From Dryas octopetala (lineage: Eukaryota > Streptophyta > Magnoliopsida > Rosales > Rosaceae): a DNA stretch of 64,000 bases. The notes under the pieces were generated by a model. It ran no database searches, was not told the DNA's origin, and worked only from the letters and a program-made list of their open reading frames with translations. Position 1 is the stretch's first letter. Each line of letters starts with the position of its first letter. The position numbers and the translations under genes were made by a program. Of the stretch, positions 1-17,790 are shown piece after piece. Where the stretch lies: positions 11,346,001 to 11,410,000 of the forward strand of contig OY992835.1 of the NCBI GenBank assembly GCA_963921425.1. Reading direction: 5' to 3'.

Positions 1-453
1 TGTGTTCGATTGCTTTACTTAACAATACCACTGTAGATTACGAAACCAATCCATTTGAGAAAACCATTGGTTAGTATCTAACATTGGAGTTCCGTCCCAT
101 GTGATCCTTGTCGCTCTGTTTTTGCAACGACGGTCCACAACCACTAACCCTGCACCCGCACTCACCCGATCCTCACCCACAGCTTGGAGAGCGCTGGAGC
201 AGCCGATGGGAGCGTGGAGGGCACTCTCCCTGAACTCGCGCGTGGGTCGACTCTCCCTGTTCCTTTTTTATCTATTCCCAGCCGAGACACAGGAGAGAGA
301 AACAGAGATTGAGAAAGAGAGAAAAAATAGGAAAAAAAATTATTAAATAATTTGGGAACAGAGAGAAAGTGAGAGAGTTAGAGAGAGAGAGAGAGAGTGG
401 GGGGTGTGTGTGTGAGAGGAGAGAGAGTCACAATCTCAAAATCTCACATTAAC
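1..453 (+). promoter_or_regulatory. Upstream region and 5' leader of the SK41-like kinase gene
   Basis: No gene is supported here. The first 250 bases have no clear TATA box that I can place with confidence. From about 290 to 430 the strand is purine-rich with GA runs (about 381-397) and a short GT run, a composition common in plant 5' leaders. The kinase ATG is at 454. An open frame entering from 397 continues in frame into the kinase start, but homology begins only at the ATG at 454. Confidence 0.45.
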
Positions 454-3400
454 ATGGCGTCTTTGGGTTTGGGACCAAAGCGTCAACCACCAGAGGCACA
501 AGCAGACCACAATGAGCCACTGAAGCACGCGCCTCCTCCTCCTCCTCCTCGCCGAGCCTCCGAAATGGACTCCGACAAGGTACTCTCTCTCTCTCTCTCT
601 CTCTCGCTCTTGCATTTCACAACCACCTCTTTTGAGCTTGCTCTCTGTCTACATGGATGCATAGGCAGGTTTTGGTGCTTGGATCGTCTTCGATCCAGCT
701 CAACGCTTCAATTTCGTCTCTAATTCGAAGCGATCTGCAATTTTTTCTGTGTTCCGAGGTCGGAGCCACCTCGCCGGAGCTTATCTCCGGCCAGATTTTG
801 TGCTGCCGTCGATCTTATAACTTTCTGTTTTAGTTTTATGTATGTTTTTTTGCTTTCACATTTGTTTTTATTTACCTGTGATAATTACTTTTAATTTTTG
901 TTTTCATGAATGAGATCACGATAACTTAGGAAAATTAGGAGGAGCACATAATTGAACATGTGTAATTGTATAATTAATTGTATTTGTGTTTATTAACTGT
1001 TTTGTTGCCTAAAATGGAAATAAATTATGCTCAGTGGAGCTGAATTTGGTAATTCGGATTGCTTTAACTTTCCCGCTTTAGCAATCAGAGCAATTGGGGG
1101 TTTGTTGCTTTTTCGTTTTCTCATTTTGTCCAATTTTTGCTTTGTTTAACTTTCAACTCTCTCCTGTGATCTATTTTTGAAAAGGTTTCTGCTATTTTAA
1201 GATTGACGTTACCATATTTTGGGCAATCTTATTGGACAATACTGTACTTTCTTTTACATCTTTGCTTCTTTACTGGGTTTTGTGTGTGATCTAATACTTG
1301 TTTTGGTACTAAATTGTTGGTCTTCGGCGGCTGTTGCTCTCTGTTATCTCTTGGGTTTTCCAGTTTTCTTAACAATGTTGTAATATTTGCCAACCTTTGC
1401 CCTTTTTCTTTTGTCTAGTGGATTGTTCTTCAAAGTATTCTAGTTTGCTTCAGGATGTTAATGTTCTTTGATTCTTTATCCACCGTTGTTCCTTTGAAAT
1501 GCATGTTTTATGGCATGTGATGCTTTCTTGTAAGCTAGGGTCTTCTTATTTTTCTTTTAGTTTAAATATCTTTTGAGATCTTTGTGCTTTTGCCTTTCCT
1601 AAATCTCACCTTCTGAATATCCTTCTGTTTGTGGCAGTTAGGTTGGATTGTTGAGTCTCCTTCAAATATTTACGTATTAACTTTAATTATCATCAGTGTA
1701 TTAAATATTTGATTGCTTTATACTGTTGTTCAGTGTATGTTAATTTTCGCTTTGTGTAGGACACAGGTTTTCTAGCATAGAAGTTTCCAAACATTCAATA
1801 ATATAGATGGGGATGTCTGTTTTTATGAATTCACCATGCATAGTATGTAGCGCAGCATATACACAAGCCTACAGACAATAGTCTATATGAATGTATTTGT
1901 AAATGCATGCAATTGGCTTCTAAGTGGGAGTTATAGACCCATAGAAACCTAACTTTTTCTCTTTTGGCCAAGTCATGGAGCCTAACTGAAATCAAGAATG
2001 ATGAATGATAAATGTTAGAATTGGTATAATAACAGAAAGGAATTGTACATTTGTTCATTTAAGGTGGCCAACTTCTTTCAATTACATATAGGCAGGGGTG
2101 TTTCCTCAACAAGCGCCCAGCATGCCAGTCATTACTTTTTAAAGCAAGCCAGCAGTTTGTGCTTATATTTATCCTTTGTGTTGCTAAAAATTGCAGGAAA
2201 TGTCAGCTCCTGTTATTGAGGGAAATGATGCAGTCACTGGTCACATCATTTCGACGACCATTGGTGGCAAACATGGCGAACCCAAACGGGTTAGTACTGA
2301 ATGTTTCTTCCTTCTCTTTTCCCCTCCCCCATTTGATGGCTGCAAATTTTACCAAACTCTCTTATAACACAAAAAGTAGTACACTTTTCTCATTCATGAT
2401 CAAGGATTACTTGTATTGAGAGATGATAAATTCTATGTGATAGTTATTGCTTGGTTAAGTTCTCGTTTCTTTTTGTAATAAGAGATTCTAATATTTGAGG
2501 TCCTTTAACCAAGAATTATTTGGTTATTTGATCTTTTTAAGTTTTCATTTCCTTTTGCTGAAGAATTATTTGGTTTCCTATTCATTTTGTATTCTGAGGT
2601 GTTCCTTTTGATGCTGGTTGCAGACAATCAGTTACATGGCTGAGCGTGTTGTAGGTACTGGATCATTTGGAATCGTTTTTCAGGTATAAGCATTTTACTT
2701 TAGTGACACAAAAGTGATCTTGCTTTCATTTCATCATTTAAGTCTCTGATACTTTTTTTGTTTTTTTGTTTTTTCAGGCAAAATGCTTGGAAACTGGAGA
2801 AACGGTGGCCATAAAGAAGGTCTTGCAGGACAGGAGGTACAAAAATCGTGAGTTGCAGTTGATGCGCTTGTTGGATCACCCAAATGTCGTTTCCTTGAAG
2901 CATTGTTTCTTCTCTACAACAAGTAAAGATGAGCTTTTCCTGAATTTGGTTATGGAATATGTACCGGAGACTATGTACAGGGTTCTGAAGCACTACAGTA
3001 GTATGAACCAAAGGATGCCACTCATATATGTGAAACTTTATACATATCAAGTATGAATTATTGCTCTTTTTTCTTGCTAACTTGATGTTATTTTGTTGTT
3101 AATTATCTTTTTGTTTTATGCCCTTATAATAAATGGAAAAAAAATCTTTTTCAGATTTTTAGGGGCCTGGCTTATATCCATGCTGTTCCTGGAGTTTGCC
3201 ATAGAGATGTGAAGCCTCAAAATCTTTTGGTATGTGTTCTCTGTTATTTTTGTTTTATTCAACCTAAATCAATTGGATTATTTATGCAGTTTTCATATTT
3301 ACTCGGCAGGTTGATCCCCTCACCCACCAGGTTAAGCTATGTGACTTTGGAAGTGCAAAAGTTTTGGTATGTTTGTCTTGATGTCATTTTTTCACTTTAT

Positions 3401-5033
3401 TTTCATTCATTCATTTAAATATTTTTTTAGAGCTAGCTGCTTCAGCTTCAGCCACTCAAATTTTCGATATTCCTTTTTATTTCTCATCAAACGAATGGCA
3501 TCTTTGGTCCCTTTGCTTTTATGATTGTTAATTTTTTCTTCATGATAAACCAATAATCAATCATCTTTCTATTTGATGAAAGAATAATGCATGATTCCAA
3601 CACAAGATATTTTAGTGCTAGTCTGAAGTCTGCAATACATTAGCATTTGCGTTCACATGCCAAATAATAGTAGCATAACGGTTTGGAAGGCTTCATGCTA
3701 ATGCAATTGCTATGTTGCTAAGAAAATCAGTTTCCATGAATATTTTCAGTTCATTGATTTTCTTTCTTTGTGATCAGGTCAAGGGTGAAGCAAACATATC
3801 ATACATATGTTCTCGTTACTATCGGGCTCCTGAACTCATCTTTGGTGCAACAGAATATACAACATCCATTGATATCTGGTCAGCTGGTTGTGTCCTTGCT
3901 GAGCTCCTTCTTGGCCAGGTTAACTACTTCTTTGGAAATAATATTCTTAATCTTGGCCTAAGTTAACTATTCATCTAAAGTACATTTACTTTCTTACATA
4001 TAAAAAAATTTCGAACTCTTTTACAGCCGTTGTTTCCAGGAGAGAATGCAGTTGACCAACTTGTAGAGATTATCAAGGTGAAGCCTCACCTCGCTATCTC
4101 TGTTGAATTATAGTGGATCTTGTAAATGTGTTTGCTTACGGTTTAGGTGTCTCTGCAGGTTCTTGGTACTCCAACTAGAGAAGAAATTCGATGCATGAAT
4201 CCAAATTATACAGATTTTAGGTTCCCACAGATTAAAGCTCACCCTTGGCATAAGGTATGCATTTAGATTATACCCATTAAAACAAGTTGGTTCCTAGGGC
4301 TGTTTATAGAGGGAGATGTAATAACCCAATTCCACATGGGAGTTTGTGCACACACATACGTATTGTCTATATGTTCTGGACATGAGGAAACCTTTTGTCT
4401 AAAATTTGGGTGGTTTTTTCCTTTTTCTTTTATTTCCTGAACACATACTCCTGTTCTTGGGATCTGAACAAATAGACTTATTAAGTATTAGTATGTTATA
4501 ATTCTAGGGATTTAATAACTGTTATCTGCAGGATTACTTTTTTTTGCCAGTATTCCTATTGTTTATTCATCTGCTCCCTTATTCAGGTTTTCCACAAGCG
4601 AATGCCACCAGAAGCAATTGACCTTGCTTCACGGCTTCTTCAATATTCCCCAAGTCTACGCTGCACTGCGGTGAGTTGGACTTCTCTTACCATGGAGTTC
4701 TCCTGCTATTGTTTCAATATACAGACCAAGACATCATGCCTTGTGATGTACTCTTGCATAATATTTGAGCAGAGCTGCTTCTGTATGGCATCTTCTATCT
4801 TGGTGCTGAGCTGCAACTTTTGCACTCGGCTGTTGCAATTGAAAGATCTTTTTCGTTCAATTTGATTAGTTTCACTTCATGAACATGCATAATATGCAAA
4901 TTTTCTCACTGGTTTCCCTATTACAGCTAGAAGCATGCACACACCCTTTCTTTGATGAACTTCGTGAGCCCAATGCACGCCTTCCAAATGGTCGCTCATT
5001 GCCACCTCTTTTCAACTTCAAACAAGAAGTGAG

Positions 5034-5066
<33 letters not shown>

Positions 5067-5752
5067 GTATATTACCTGTTAATCACATGCTGAATGATAA
5101 AATTATGTTAGTGTTAAATATATGTATTTGTTGCTTGCTCATCATGGATTTTTGTTACTGCAACAGAAATTTTTCCTTGCTTGTTTTGAAGTCACTAATA
5201 ATCAATCTTAGCACCTTAAAGCAGGCCAAAGTACAATGCCACTGATTCAGATATTCTGGGCCTTTGAACTTTAGTACTTATGCACATGATATAAATTCAC
5301 TCTAGTCTTCCAGGAAGGCTCGGAGCCCCATGGTGTGAGGGGAATAACCTGATAGAGCCATAGAGGACATGCCTTTTATGTGCATGTCCGGTTGAATGAG
5401 TCCTGAATTATATGGAATTCCTCAAATTTCTTATAAAGGCTACCTGTCCTTTCAAGGTTGAGTTTGTTGGCGTAACCTGGAAGAATCACAGTAGGGGCAT
5501 AAGTGATTGAAAATTAGCAATGCTCTGATTATCCAATCATAGGATGACATATAGCCATTTCTACTTGTCTGTTTCTCTTAGCAAATCATATTTTCTCCTC
5601 CTGGGAGTGCTAATTGACTCATTCCTCCCACCCCTGCCTCCAATATTGACATGCAGTTAAATGGAGCATCACCCGAACTGATTAACAGGCTCATACCAGA
5701 GCATATGCGGCAGCAGACTGGTCTTGGATTCCCACACCCAGGAGGTACTTAA
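454..5752 (+). CDS. SK41: GSK3/shaggy-like Ser/Thr protein kinase, group IV (SK41/ASK-kappa type), 12 exons
   Basis: Exons: 454-579, 2197-2289, 2624-2683, 2778-3050, 3155-3229, 3310-3366, 3778-3918, 4027-4077, 4159-4254, 4587-4670, 4927-5028, 5657-5752. Together they encode 417 aa. The kinase domain shows the Gly loop GTGSFG (84-89), catalytic Lys106 in [13 protein letters not shown] with Asp202, DFG at 221-223, the activation-loop Tyr237 ([14 protein letters not shown]) and the TREE motif (298-301) typical of plant GSK3s. The short N-terminus MASLGLGPK..., the [17 protein letters not shown] segment and the C-terminal LINRLIPEH match group IV (Arabidopsis SK41) rather than the BIN2 group. GSK3 kinases phosphorylate primed substrates in hormone and stress signalling; group IV members have been linked to stress and carbohydrate metabolism. 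That role is family knowledge and is not shown here. All 11 introns are phase 0. Intron 1 is 1.6 kb. The gene is convergent with the aminotransferase downstream. Confidence 0.93.
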
Positions 5753-6753
5753 ATGTAAAGTTACAAAAGAAGGTAATCGTCTCTTCTACTACTGGATGGA
5801 TGTAAAGGAAAAGAAGCCCCCTTTGTGGTCTATATAACACTGAGCATTTAGGCCTATTCTGCTGTTCTCACCCTCCGAAGATGAAGATGTACACACATAT
5901 GCTGGGTCTCTGGCTTAACCTGGAAACTGGTGATTCTGTTTACTACGTCATTTTGGCCTAAACATACTGTCTTCCTGCATCTGTACATCGTTTTGATTGT
6001 AAGGATTCCAGAAAGCCTAGTGTATAAGAAGGTGATGCTATTCAAATGTAAGCTAGGTGTAGGGGCTACAAAGTCCAGCAGGAGCCTTGAGGGGCCTAAT
6101 AGTATGTGGCGGCTTGTCTTTACTTTTAAATTTTAATCATGGTGTTGTTTCTACTGTTTGTTGCAGTCTCTGTCTCAAATTATATTTCACTTTTCATGAT
6201 TACTGTTTCTACACAGTGGCCCTTCTGGGTAATTTCAAATCTCTGCTATGTGATGCTGTGTGGAGCTTTGAGCTTCACAATGTAATAATAGAATATGCTT
6301 GCTCAAGTTTTGGAAGTGTTTGTTGGCGCCACCTTGATAGTCCCAGGAACCTCAACTGCTTTCAATTAACCGAACAAAGATGGGAAATGGGTCTTAGAAA
6401 TAGATGAATTTTAAATTGAGACCATAGATTAACAAATGCCCCTTACCCCCAAAAAAAAAACAATATGAACAAATGAAATGCAAGCAGGGATAGTGACATG
6501 CCATCACAAATATAGAGGGCCAGGGAGGTTGGGACATTGAGATTTAGAACTAATCCTCTTCTTTCTATTTGTGGTGTTACATCATTATCTTTGTTACATA
6601 AAATTTTTTCTTGTAATGCTAGAGAATGCCTAGTTCTCTCCAAGCACCTATGCAAAGGTGTCCAGCGTCCACATGGACAGTGGGGTAGGTTGAGGGTTTG
6701 ACTGCATTGACACATGGACAGTGGGTTGGTAGAGGGTTTGACTGCAACAAGGG
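5753..6753. other. 3' flank of the kinase gene, with a 41-bp tandem duplication
   Basis: The first few hundred bases are probably the kinase 3' UTR. No other gene is seen. At about 6670-6751 a 41-bp unit beginning CACATGGACAGTGGG is present twice in tandem with a few differences. It abuts the atp1-like fragment. Confidence 0.5.
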
Positions 6754-6939
6754 TTTCACACCACTGGCAAATTCAACCATTTCCCCAGCTTGAATCTCGT
6801 TCAATCCATAAACACGTGCAATCCCATCTCCAACTGATACCACTCGACCGATCTCATCCACTTGAAAATTCGTGTAAAAGTTTGTAATTCTACTTTCTAA
6901 CAGAGTCGTTAGTTCCGCTGCTCTGGGAGAGAATTCCAT
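6754..6939 (-). pseudogene. atp1: NUMT: fragment of mitochondrial atp1 (ATP synthase F1 alpha subunit)
   Basis: Read on the minus strand from the ATG at 6939, the first 62 residues are those of plant mitochondrial ATP synthase alpha: they begin [18 protein letters not shown] and include [20 protein letters not shown] and [11 protein letters not shown]. Similarity stops after GVK, where the 41-bp duplicated unit begins. The reading frame is open and very well conserved, so the transfer from the mitochondrion looks fairly recent. The full protein is about 500 aa, so this is only the first eighth and cannot be functional. The insert may continue upstream of 6939 into the atp1 leader, but I cannot recognise its end. 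Confidence 0.88.
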
Positions 6940-7508
6940 AATTCAATTAATGCCATATCTGAGTGGGAATTGGGAAATAATGCCATGTACAAGAATGTCA
7001 AATCAAATACGAATGAGTTAGGCGTGGGATTGAGTCGATTGACATGGATAAATGTACAATATCATCTAACAAGTTGTCTTTCAGAATAACAAGCATTCAA
7101 TTTTGACAAGAAAAATTGTCACAGTGACTGGTATCTAAAATTTTAAGATTGGAGTGTTCTTTTTTGGTGCATGTAGGATTGCTTATAAAGATAAAAAGAT
7201 AAAAAGAAGTTCCGATGTGATTAAATCATTATTATACTTGATGATCCTTTGATGTAACAAATGATGATTTGGATAAATGTCCCTCCTCATTTCGTGCTTT
7301 GTATTACAGGAATCGATGTAACCAAGAGCACAACTCCCCCTAGCGGAAACCAAAAAATGGAGGAAGAAAATGAGAAGAGGGCATTAATGATGGGTTACAA
7401 TTTATTGCTCCTTCCTTTTTCACATAGAGATGAGGAAGACAACAAAAATCAATGTCTAGTAAAAACAGTCCCTATGGTCCCTTTTGAGGAACTGTGACTG
7501 AATAATCT
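6940..7508. other. Spacer between the NUMT and the aminotransferase 3' end
   Basis: No gene is recognised. The part closest to 7508 is expected to be the 3' UTR of the minus-strand aminotransferase. An open frame at 7261-7497 has no recognisable domain. Confidence 0.4.
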
Positions 7509-12519
<5,011 letters not shown>

Positions 12520-12845
12520 GGTGGTGTCAAGTGTGAAGACTGAAAGAGCGAGAGAGGAGGAGTCGTGACTCGTGAGGTGAAGGCTGAGAAGAGTGAGTGT
12601 GAATGTGAAAGTGAAAGTGTGTTGGGACTTGGGAGGAGGGAAATGACACTTGGGTTTTGTTGGTTGCAACGGCCTTGAAGTGCGTGACGTTGTTCCTTCC
12701 TTCCATATTCGGTTTTTTCTTTACTTTTTAGGACCTACCTCACCAGTCGCCATTGCTTGCCGTCTTTTTCAATTTTCACTATTATTTTTTTGTTTTTTTG
12801 TTTTTTGTTATTATATTACGGCTTTTGTCTGATTTTGTTGTTATT

Positions 12846-12897
12846 AGTCAGCACGTAACTTCTTGTTTTTTTGGCCAAGAAGTCAGCACGTAACTTC
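12846..12897 (-). repeat. Tiny A-tailed insertion flanked by 17-bp direct repeats
   Basis: The 17-bp sequence AGTCAGCACGTAACTTC occurs at 12846-12862 and again at 12881-12897. Between them lie 18 bases that read TCTTGGCCAAAAAAACAA on the minus strand. A long exact direct repeat around an A-tailed core is the mark of target-primed retroposition. The insert is far shorter than any normal SINE. A second case is at 28354-28400. Confidence 0.6.
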
Positions 12898-15800
12898 GAA
12901 CAAAGTAGGCAAGTAAAATAAGTAAGAAGATCTGACTCGGTTGAATATAAAAGCATCTCCGGTTCTTTTCTAAATGTTTTCTCAAATTTAAATATAAAGA
13001 AAAATAATATAAAATAGAGTTTCAACTATTTTTTCAAATTTGAGATTTTCTTAAAATTTTTTCTAAATCAAATTAAATAGATGAGGCTTCTCAAACTCTC
13101 TCCAAACTTCTAATAATCAAATTTTAGACTAAATTTCCAAACAAAAACAAAAAAGAAAAAATTTCAACTTTAACATTAGAAAGCCTTTCTTCAAATCTAA
13201 CTTTTTTTTCTAAATTATCATCAAATTGAATAAAAATATAGACAAAAGACTCTTGAAAGCTCCATTTGGCTTGTGAATTTGAGATTTGGGAATTGACTAA
13301 TAATTGCATTTTCATGTTTGCTAAGTGTAATATTTGAACAATAATTTCTATTTTTTGGAAATGGAAAAGTGATTCCCCAAAAGGGAGATATTGAAACCTT
13401 CTAATCAATTTGGATTTCCTTTTTCTTTCTTATCGGAAAGAATTAAATACCAAAATTTTATATCATTTCAATTGGGGTACAAGTTCTCACTAATCAATCG
13501 ACCAAATAACTTTATTTTTGTATCTCCAAACTCAACTGTGACTATATAATAAGCACAACTTTTTGACAGATTAACTATCACATATTATTTTGTTTGTTGT
13601 CTTTTTAGTGTTTAGATTATGGTTTAATGTGTATTATCTAGACTATTGGGGCCCAGCCCCTAATTTGTAAATCTGAATTTTAAATCCGTATAAATCCTAA
13701 TCTTTTATAAATTTCATATATTCACGACTGTAATTGTCAGTCACACCAATGTACCAAAGCATGGCAGAATGATCCGTAGAGCAATTGAGTGAAACATAAG
13801 CTACCAATAGATCAATAGAACAATCAATCAATCAACATAAATATTTTCTTTGTTGGTACAAAATTTGTGAACCAATCTAAAAGGTTTTACTCTAGTATAG
13901 TACCAACTATTTTGCTGAAAAATATTTGTTATTTAGTATTCAATTTATATTTTCATAAGAAAAATGTAAACACGTATCTCAAGAAAAAAAAATGTATATT
14001 CTTCTTTGAGTAAGACGTCTATTCTTTATTTGAAGAGTGAAAATAGTGTTTTTAATAACTTTTTGTCATTTTTATATCAGACAGTTTTCAATATTTAAAG
14101 TGTGGAATCATCATTTAAGGTTATATTTTAAATTTTAACTGCTTAAAATTTAACCAAGAAATATATCTCAATCAATGATACATCTAAAGTATTAAACTCT
14201 TTCTAGAGTGAGATAAAAAAAAGTGAAAAAAAAAAAAGTAGACCTGAGAAATCCGTGTCCATTCTTTAATTAATTAAGTAAGCCGAGCAGCATAGTTAGG
14301 CGCGTATGTGCTTGTGTGAATTCATTCAAGTTATTGTCCCATACCCATTTCGTGATGTATTGTATATAGCTAACAATACCATACAGTTAGAAGAAATAGA
14401 ATAGTTAGACTAATTCTTTACATATAAAAGATTAAAAAAAAAAAATAATTCTTACATACCAACTCTAGCTCTAGATGAAGAAGAACATTGGTGGTTCAGA
14501 AAGAGTCATGTGGATCAATAACGTACTTAAGTAGTGAATCAAAAGGTACTTCATCAAAGATTTAGATAGGAAAGAATAGACCCCTCTTCATCTGGTGAAT
14601 TGTCTCCATTCTCCATGAGTGATTCTGGTATATTTGATGGAGTAAAAGAAAGACAGAAAGAAAGTCATGGACATTGGTTTTCCGTGACAAAGTTGGATCC
14701 TTGTCCTACCACTCACTTGGGTGCATGTAAACCTTCATAATACTGAAAATGAATTATATGAAATTATGAACTCTCTTCAGTCAGTCACAACATGCAACAT
14801 ATTTTTCACTGCATGAATTTTTCAACGATAAAATGGTGGGTATAAAACAAGTTGTAAATTCAAATTCAAATGAAAAGCAAACAAATTTATATTTACTTGA
14901 TAAGTGTGATTCGTATGTGATTACAAATAACGTTTACCTATACTCGATATGAAAAATTTCGGTTACAGTTTTTTTTGTCTTTCATAGGAAAATGTTGTCA
15001 CACAATTTGACATATTAAGAGGCAACTTAAAGTTATATACAAGTGAAACATATATTTGTAATTTGACCTAATAATCTCAAAGAAAGTCATTATTTTAGGG
15101 CCAAAATTTAATCTTGTTCTCTTTGGGAACCACTTGGACCTTACTCTTGGCTAGGAATTGAATGAGAATCAGAAAAAGTACATGATGCTCTGCTTCTAGA
15201 TGTTGGTGGAAACTAGAAAGCTTTGTGCTGTGGTCCAGATCTGCACAAAAAAGATCAAATGTGATGCTGCCACTAGCAGGATTGGGATTTGGGCCTCATG
15301 CTTCAAGGCTTGAAGCTGACTTGACACAATAGATTATTAAGTTATATAAATGTGCTTATCATTGATTTTTGCTTACATGTTTTGCTTGCTTGTTTCCATG
15401 TGAATATCATCTAATGTTTTTGTATTTTCTTCCCCCAATTTCCAACTGTTATCTGCATCATCTTCAACTTCTTTAGTAGGCTTTTGGATTATACTGGATT
15501 GCATGAGATTGAAGTATTGAACTAGTGTCCAATTTAATTATATAGTAGTCCAACCATGCATCAGGATAACTTATAACTTATACACATGTTATTTTGGATT
15601 ATTGGTTTAACTTGATTGTAACAATTCCATCATTTTTAGGACACCGAAAATGAGTGGTCCTCTTGGACTATTATCTAATTTAATTGTAATAAATTAACCA
15701 GTTTTTGTGTCCTTATAGAAAGGTCATACCCCACCTGACATCATGTGGATATCATAATAAACGTTGTTGAGTTTACTATGACACAAAAATTGCTTGAAGG

Positions 15801-16238
15801 GCGAAAGGGAGCCCCATGCCCCCACCTCACACAAAGAAGAATTTTTTAACTCCAAAGCTTCTCCCCATACTTCCAATTGACACAATTCTTTATCTACTCT
15901 CTCCCCCAAACAATTAGAACCTTTTTCATCTCTAACATAAATCACTTTATAATGCTATGTGTCACTTGCATACACAAGGGCCCTCAAGTGTATTTGAGTC
16001 GGTATTATATTTACTAACAATGATCCCTTCTTTGGTCAAAGTTTATCCATAATCCCGAACTTCATCAGATGCTTAACAAATGTTTGGCAAATATTAGACA
16101 TTTCACTATTGGAAAATGCTAGTTACTCAATGTTTTTTTCTCAATTTAGGTAACACATTGTATACACACCATGTCATTGCATTAAAATGAAGATGATATA
16201 GTAGAATACAATGTGAGAATGCAATGCTACTTAATCCA

Positions 16239-16330
16239 ATTTTTTTGTTACATTAGAGGGAATCGAACCTTGAATCTAGCCTAATCCTAACCTTTACCCC
16301 ACCCACCCTCACAACTTAGGCTAACCACAA
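16239..16330 (-). repeat. tRNA-derived SINE-like repeat, copy 1
   Basis: Read on the minus strand the repeat starts GTGGTTAGCCTAAGTTGTG (A-box-like). It contains AGGTTCGATTCCC, a good tRNA B-box match, and ends AATGTAACAAAAAAA. The spacing of the two boxes and the A-rich tail fit a short tRNA-derived SINE. A related copy lies 1.4 kb away in the same orientation. I have no family name for it. Confidence 0.45.
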
Positions 16331-17649
16331 AGACTTTTTTTTTTTAATGTAATAATGTGGTGTGCATATCATGTGTCATATAAATTGAAAAAATAAAGGT
16401 CTAATATCTCTAATGATGGTTTTTATGGTACATTTGGAGGCCAAAGGCCCAACAGAAAGAAAACCTTAAGCTAAAGCCATGCGAGGCCTAAAAAGTAAAA
16501 ACTATCAACAAAGTTGAGAGAATAGCAAATTGATCTAATTAGGATGGAGATGATTCGTGGGTGAAGCAATGAGATTAATATGGAAAAATGAGATAATGTT
16601 TCCAAGTGTTTAGATTTAAGTGCATTTACATGTGTCAAAGGAAATATGAGAAGGACATAAAAGAAAATGCTGCTAGCATTCCTCTTATTCATTAAAATGG
16701 GTATAAATCTGGATAGGTGGTCGTTCAGACAATTTCTTAGTTTTTGTGCCTGTGCCTCTTCTACTCTCCCAAGAATTATATGGCAACGATTTCATGGGCC
16801 TAGGCTTTCGGCTTTTGGCATATTATTCACTTTGGAGACAGAATATCTGCTGAACAGGCTTTTTTGGGTCACCAAAATGGCTGCCTCTCTCTTGTAGTGC
16901 CTTGCTTTGATGCGAAGAATATAGAAGTGTCAGAATCACTAGAGCCTGTAATATATGACAAAGGTACTAAGCCAGGCAGTGAAAATTCATCAATTCTCTA
17001 TCACAAGGAATGAGTGGAACTCCATCAAACGCGAATTTGCGATCATTCTTGCAGAATCTGGAGAAAAAAGAATTATCAAGGGGAGAACACGGGAAACTGA
17101 AACCTGAAACAAGTCTTTTGGGGATGAACAATGTGTAAGGGTGCAAATTGAATCAGCCAGCTGAACCCGAATTCACCGAACCTAGGCTAAATTTGAGTCT
17201 GTATAAACGGGGTGGGCATTGGTTGATAAACTACCAATCCATCCAAATTCGAGTTGAGCTCGAATTGAAAGCTCAGGCAATCAGAGCTTAACTGGAACTC
17301 ACTCGATTACTAAAAGATCCATTTGTACATGAAGAGCAAACACAGTTGTAACAAATGGTTGCCTTAGCATTTGTAAGGTCAATGTATACATGTTCTGTAA
17401 TTGCCTTCTTTTCCCCTAATCTGAGCAGGCTTAATGGATACATATGCAAAGATTAGCAATCCCTTTAGGTTGAACATTTCTCCATAGGAGCTCTTGGTAA
17501 TTAAGATTTCAGCGCAGTTTGTATAATTTCAAACTTAGAAATACACAGATCCTTTTACATCCACAGAAAATCACACTATGTAGCACTTTTTATAGCCAAC
17601 TAGGTGAGACTAATGCAGAATCTCAGAATTAAATAGTTTCTTCTTTTCT

Positions 17650-17650
<1 letters not shown>

Positions 17651-17698
<48 letters not shown>

Positions 17699-17790
17699 TA
17701 TTTTTTTTACATTGGAGGGAATTGAACTCTGAGACCTAGCTTAATCGTATCCATTACCCCACCCACCCTCACCACTTGTGTGAACTAAAA
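17651..17790 (-). repeat. tRNA-derived SINE-like repeat, copy 2, with a very long A tail
   Basis: On the minus strand the body resembles the copy at 16.2-16.3 kb, with the shared GGTGAGGGTGGGTGGGGTAA core. It has a weaker B box (GAGTTCAATTCCC) and ends CCTCCAATGTAAAA. An A tail follows that includes 43 uninterrupted bases (17651-17693, T on the plus strand). Confidence 0.45.

Noticed and set aside
397-723. Open frame of 108 codons over the kinase start
   Set aside because: Its middle part is kinase exon 1, while both ends are leader and intron sequence. It is not a separate gene.
15724-15945. Open frame of 73 codons on the minus strand in the 12.5-19.8 kb spacer
   Set aside because: Short, without a known domain and without supporting splice context.
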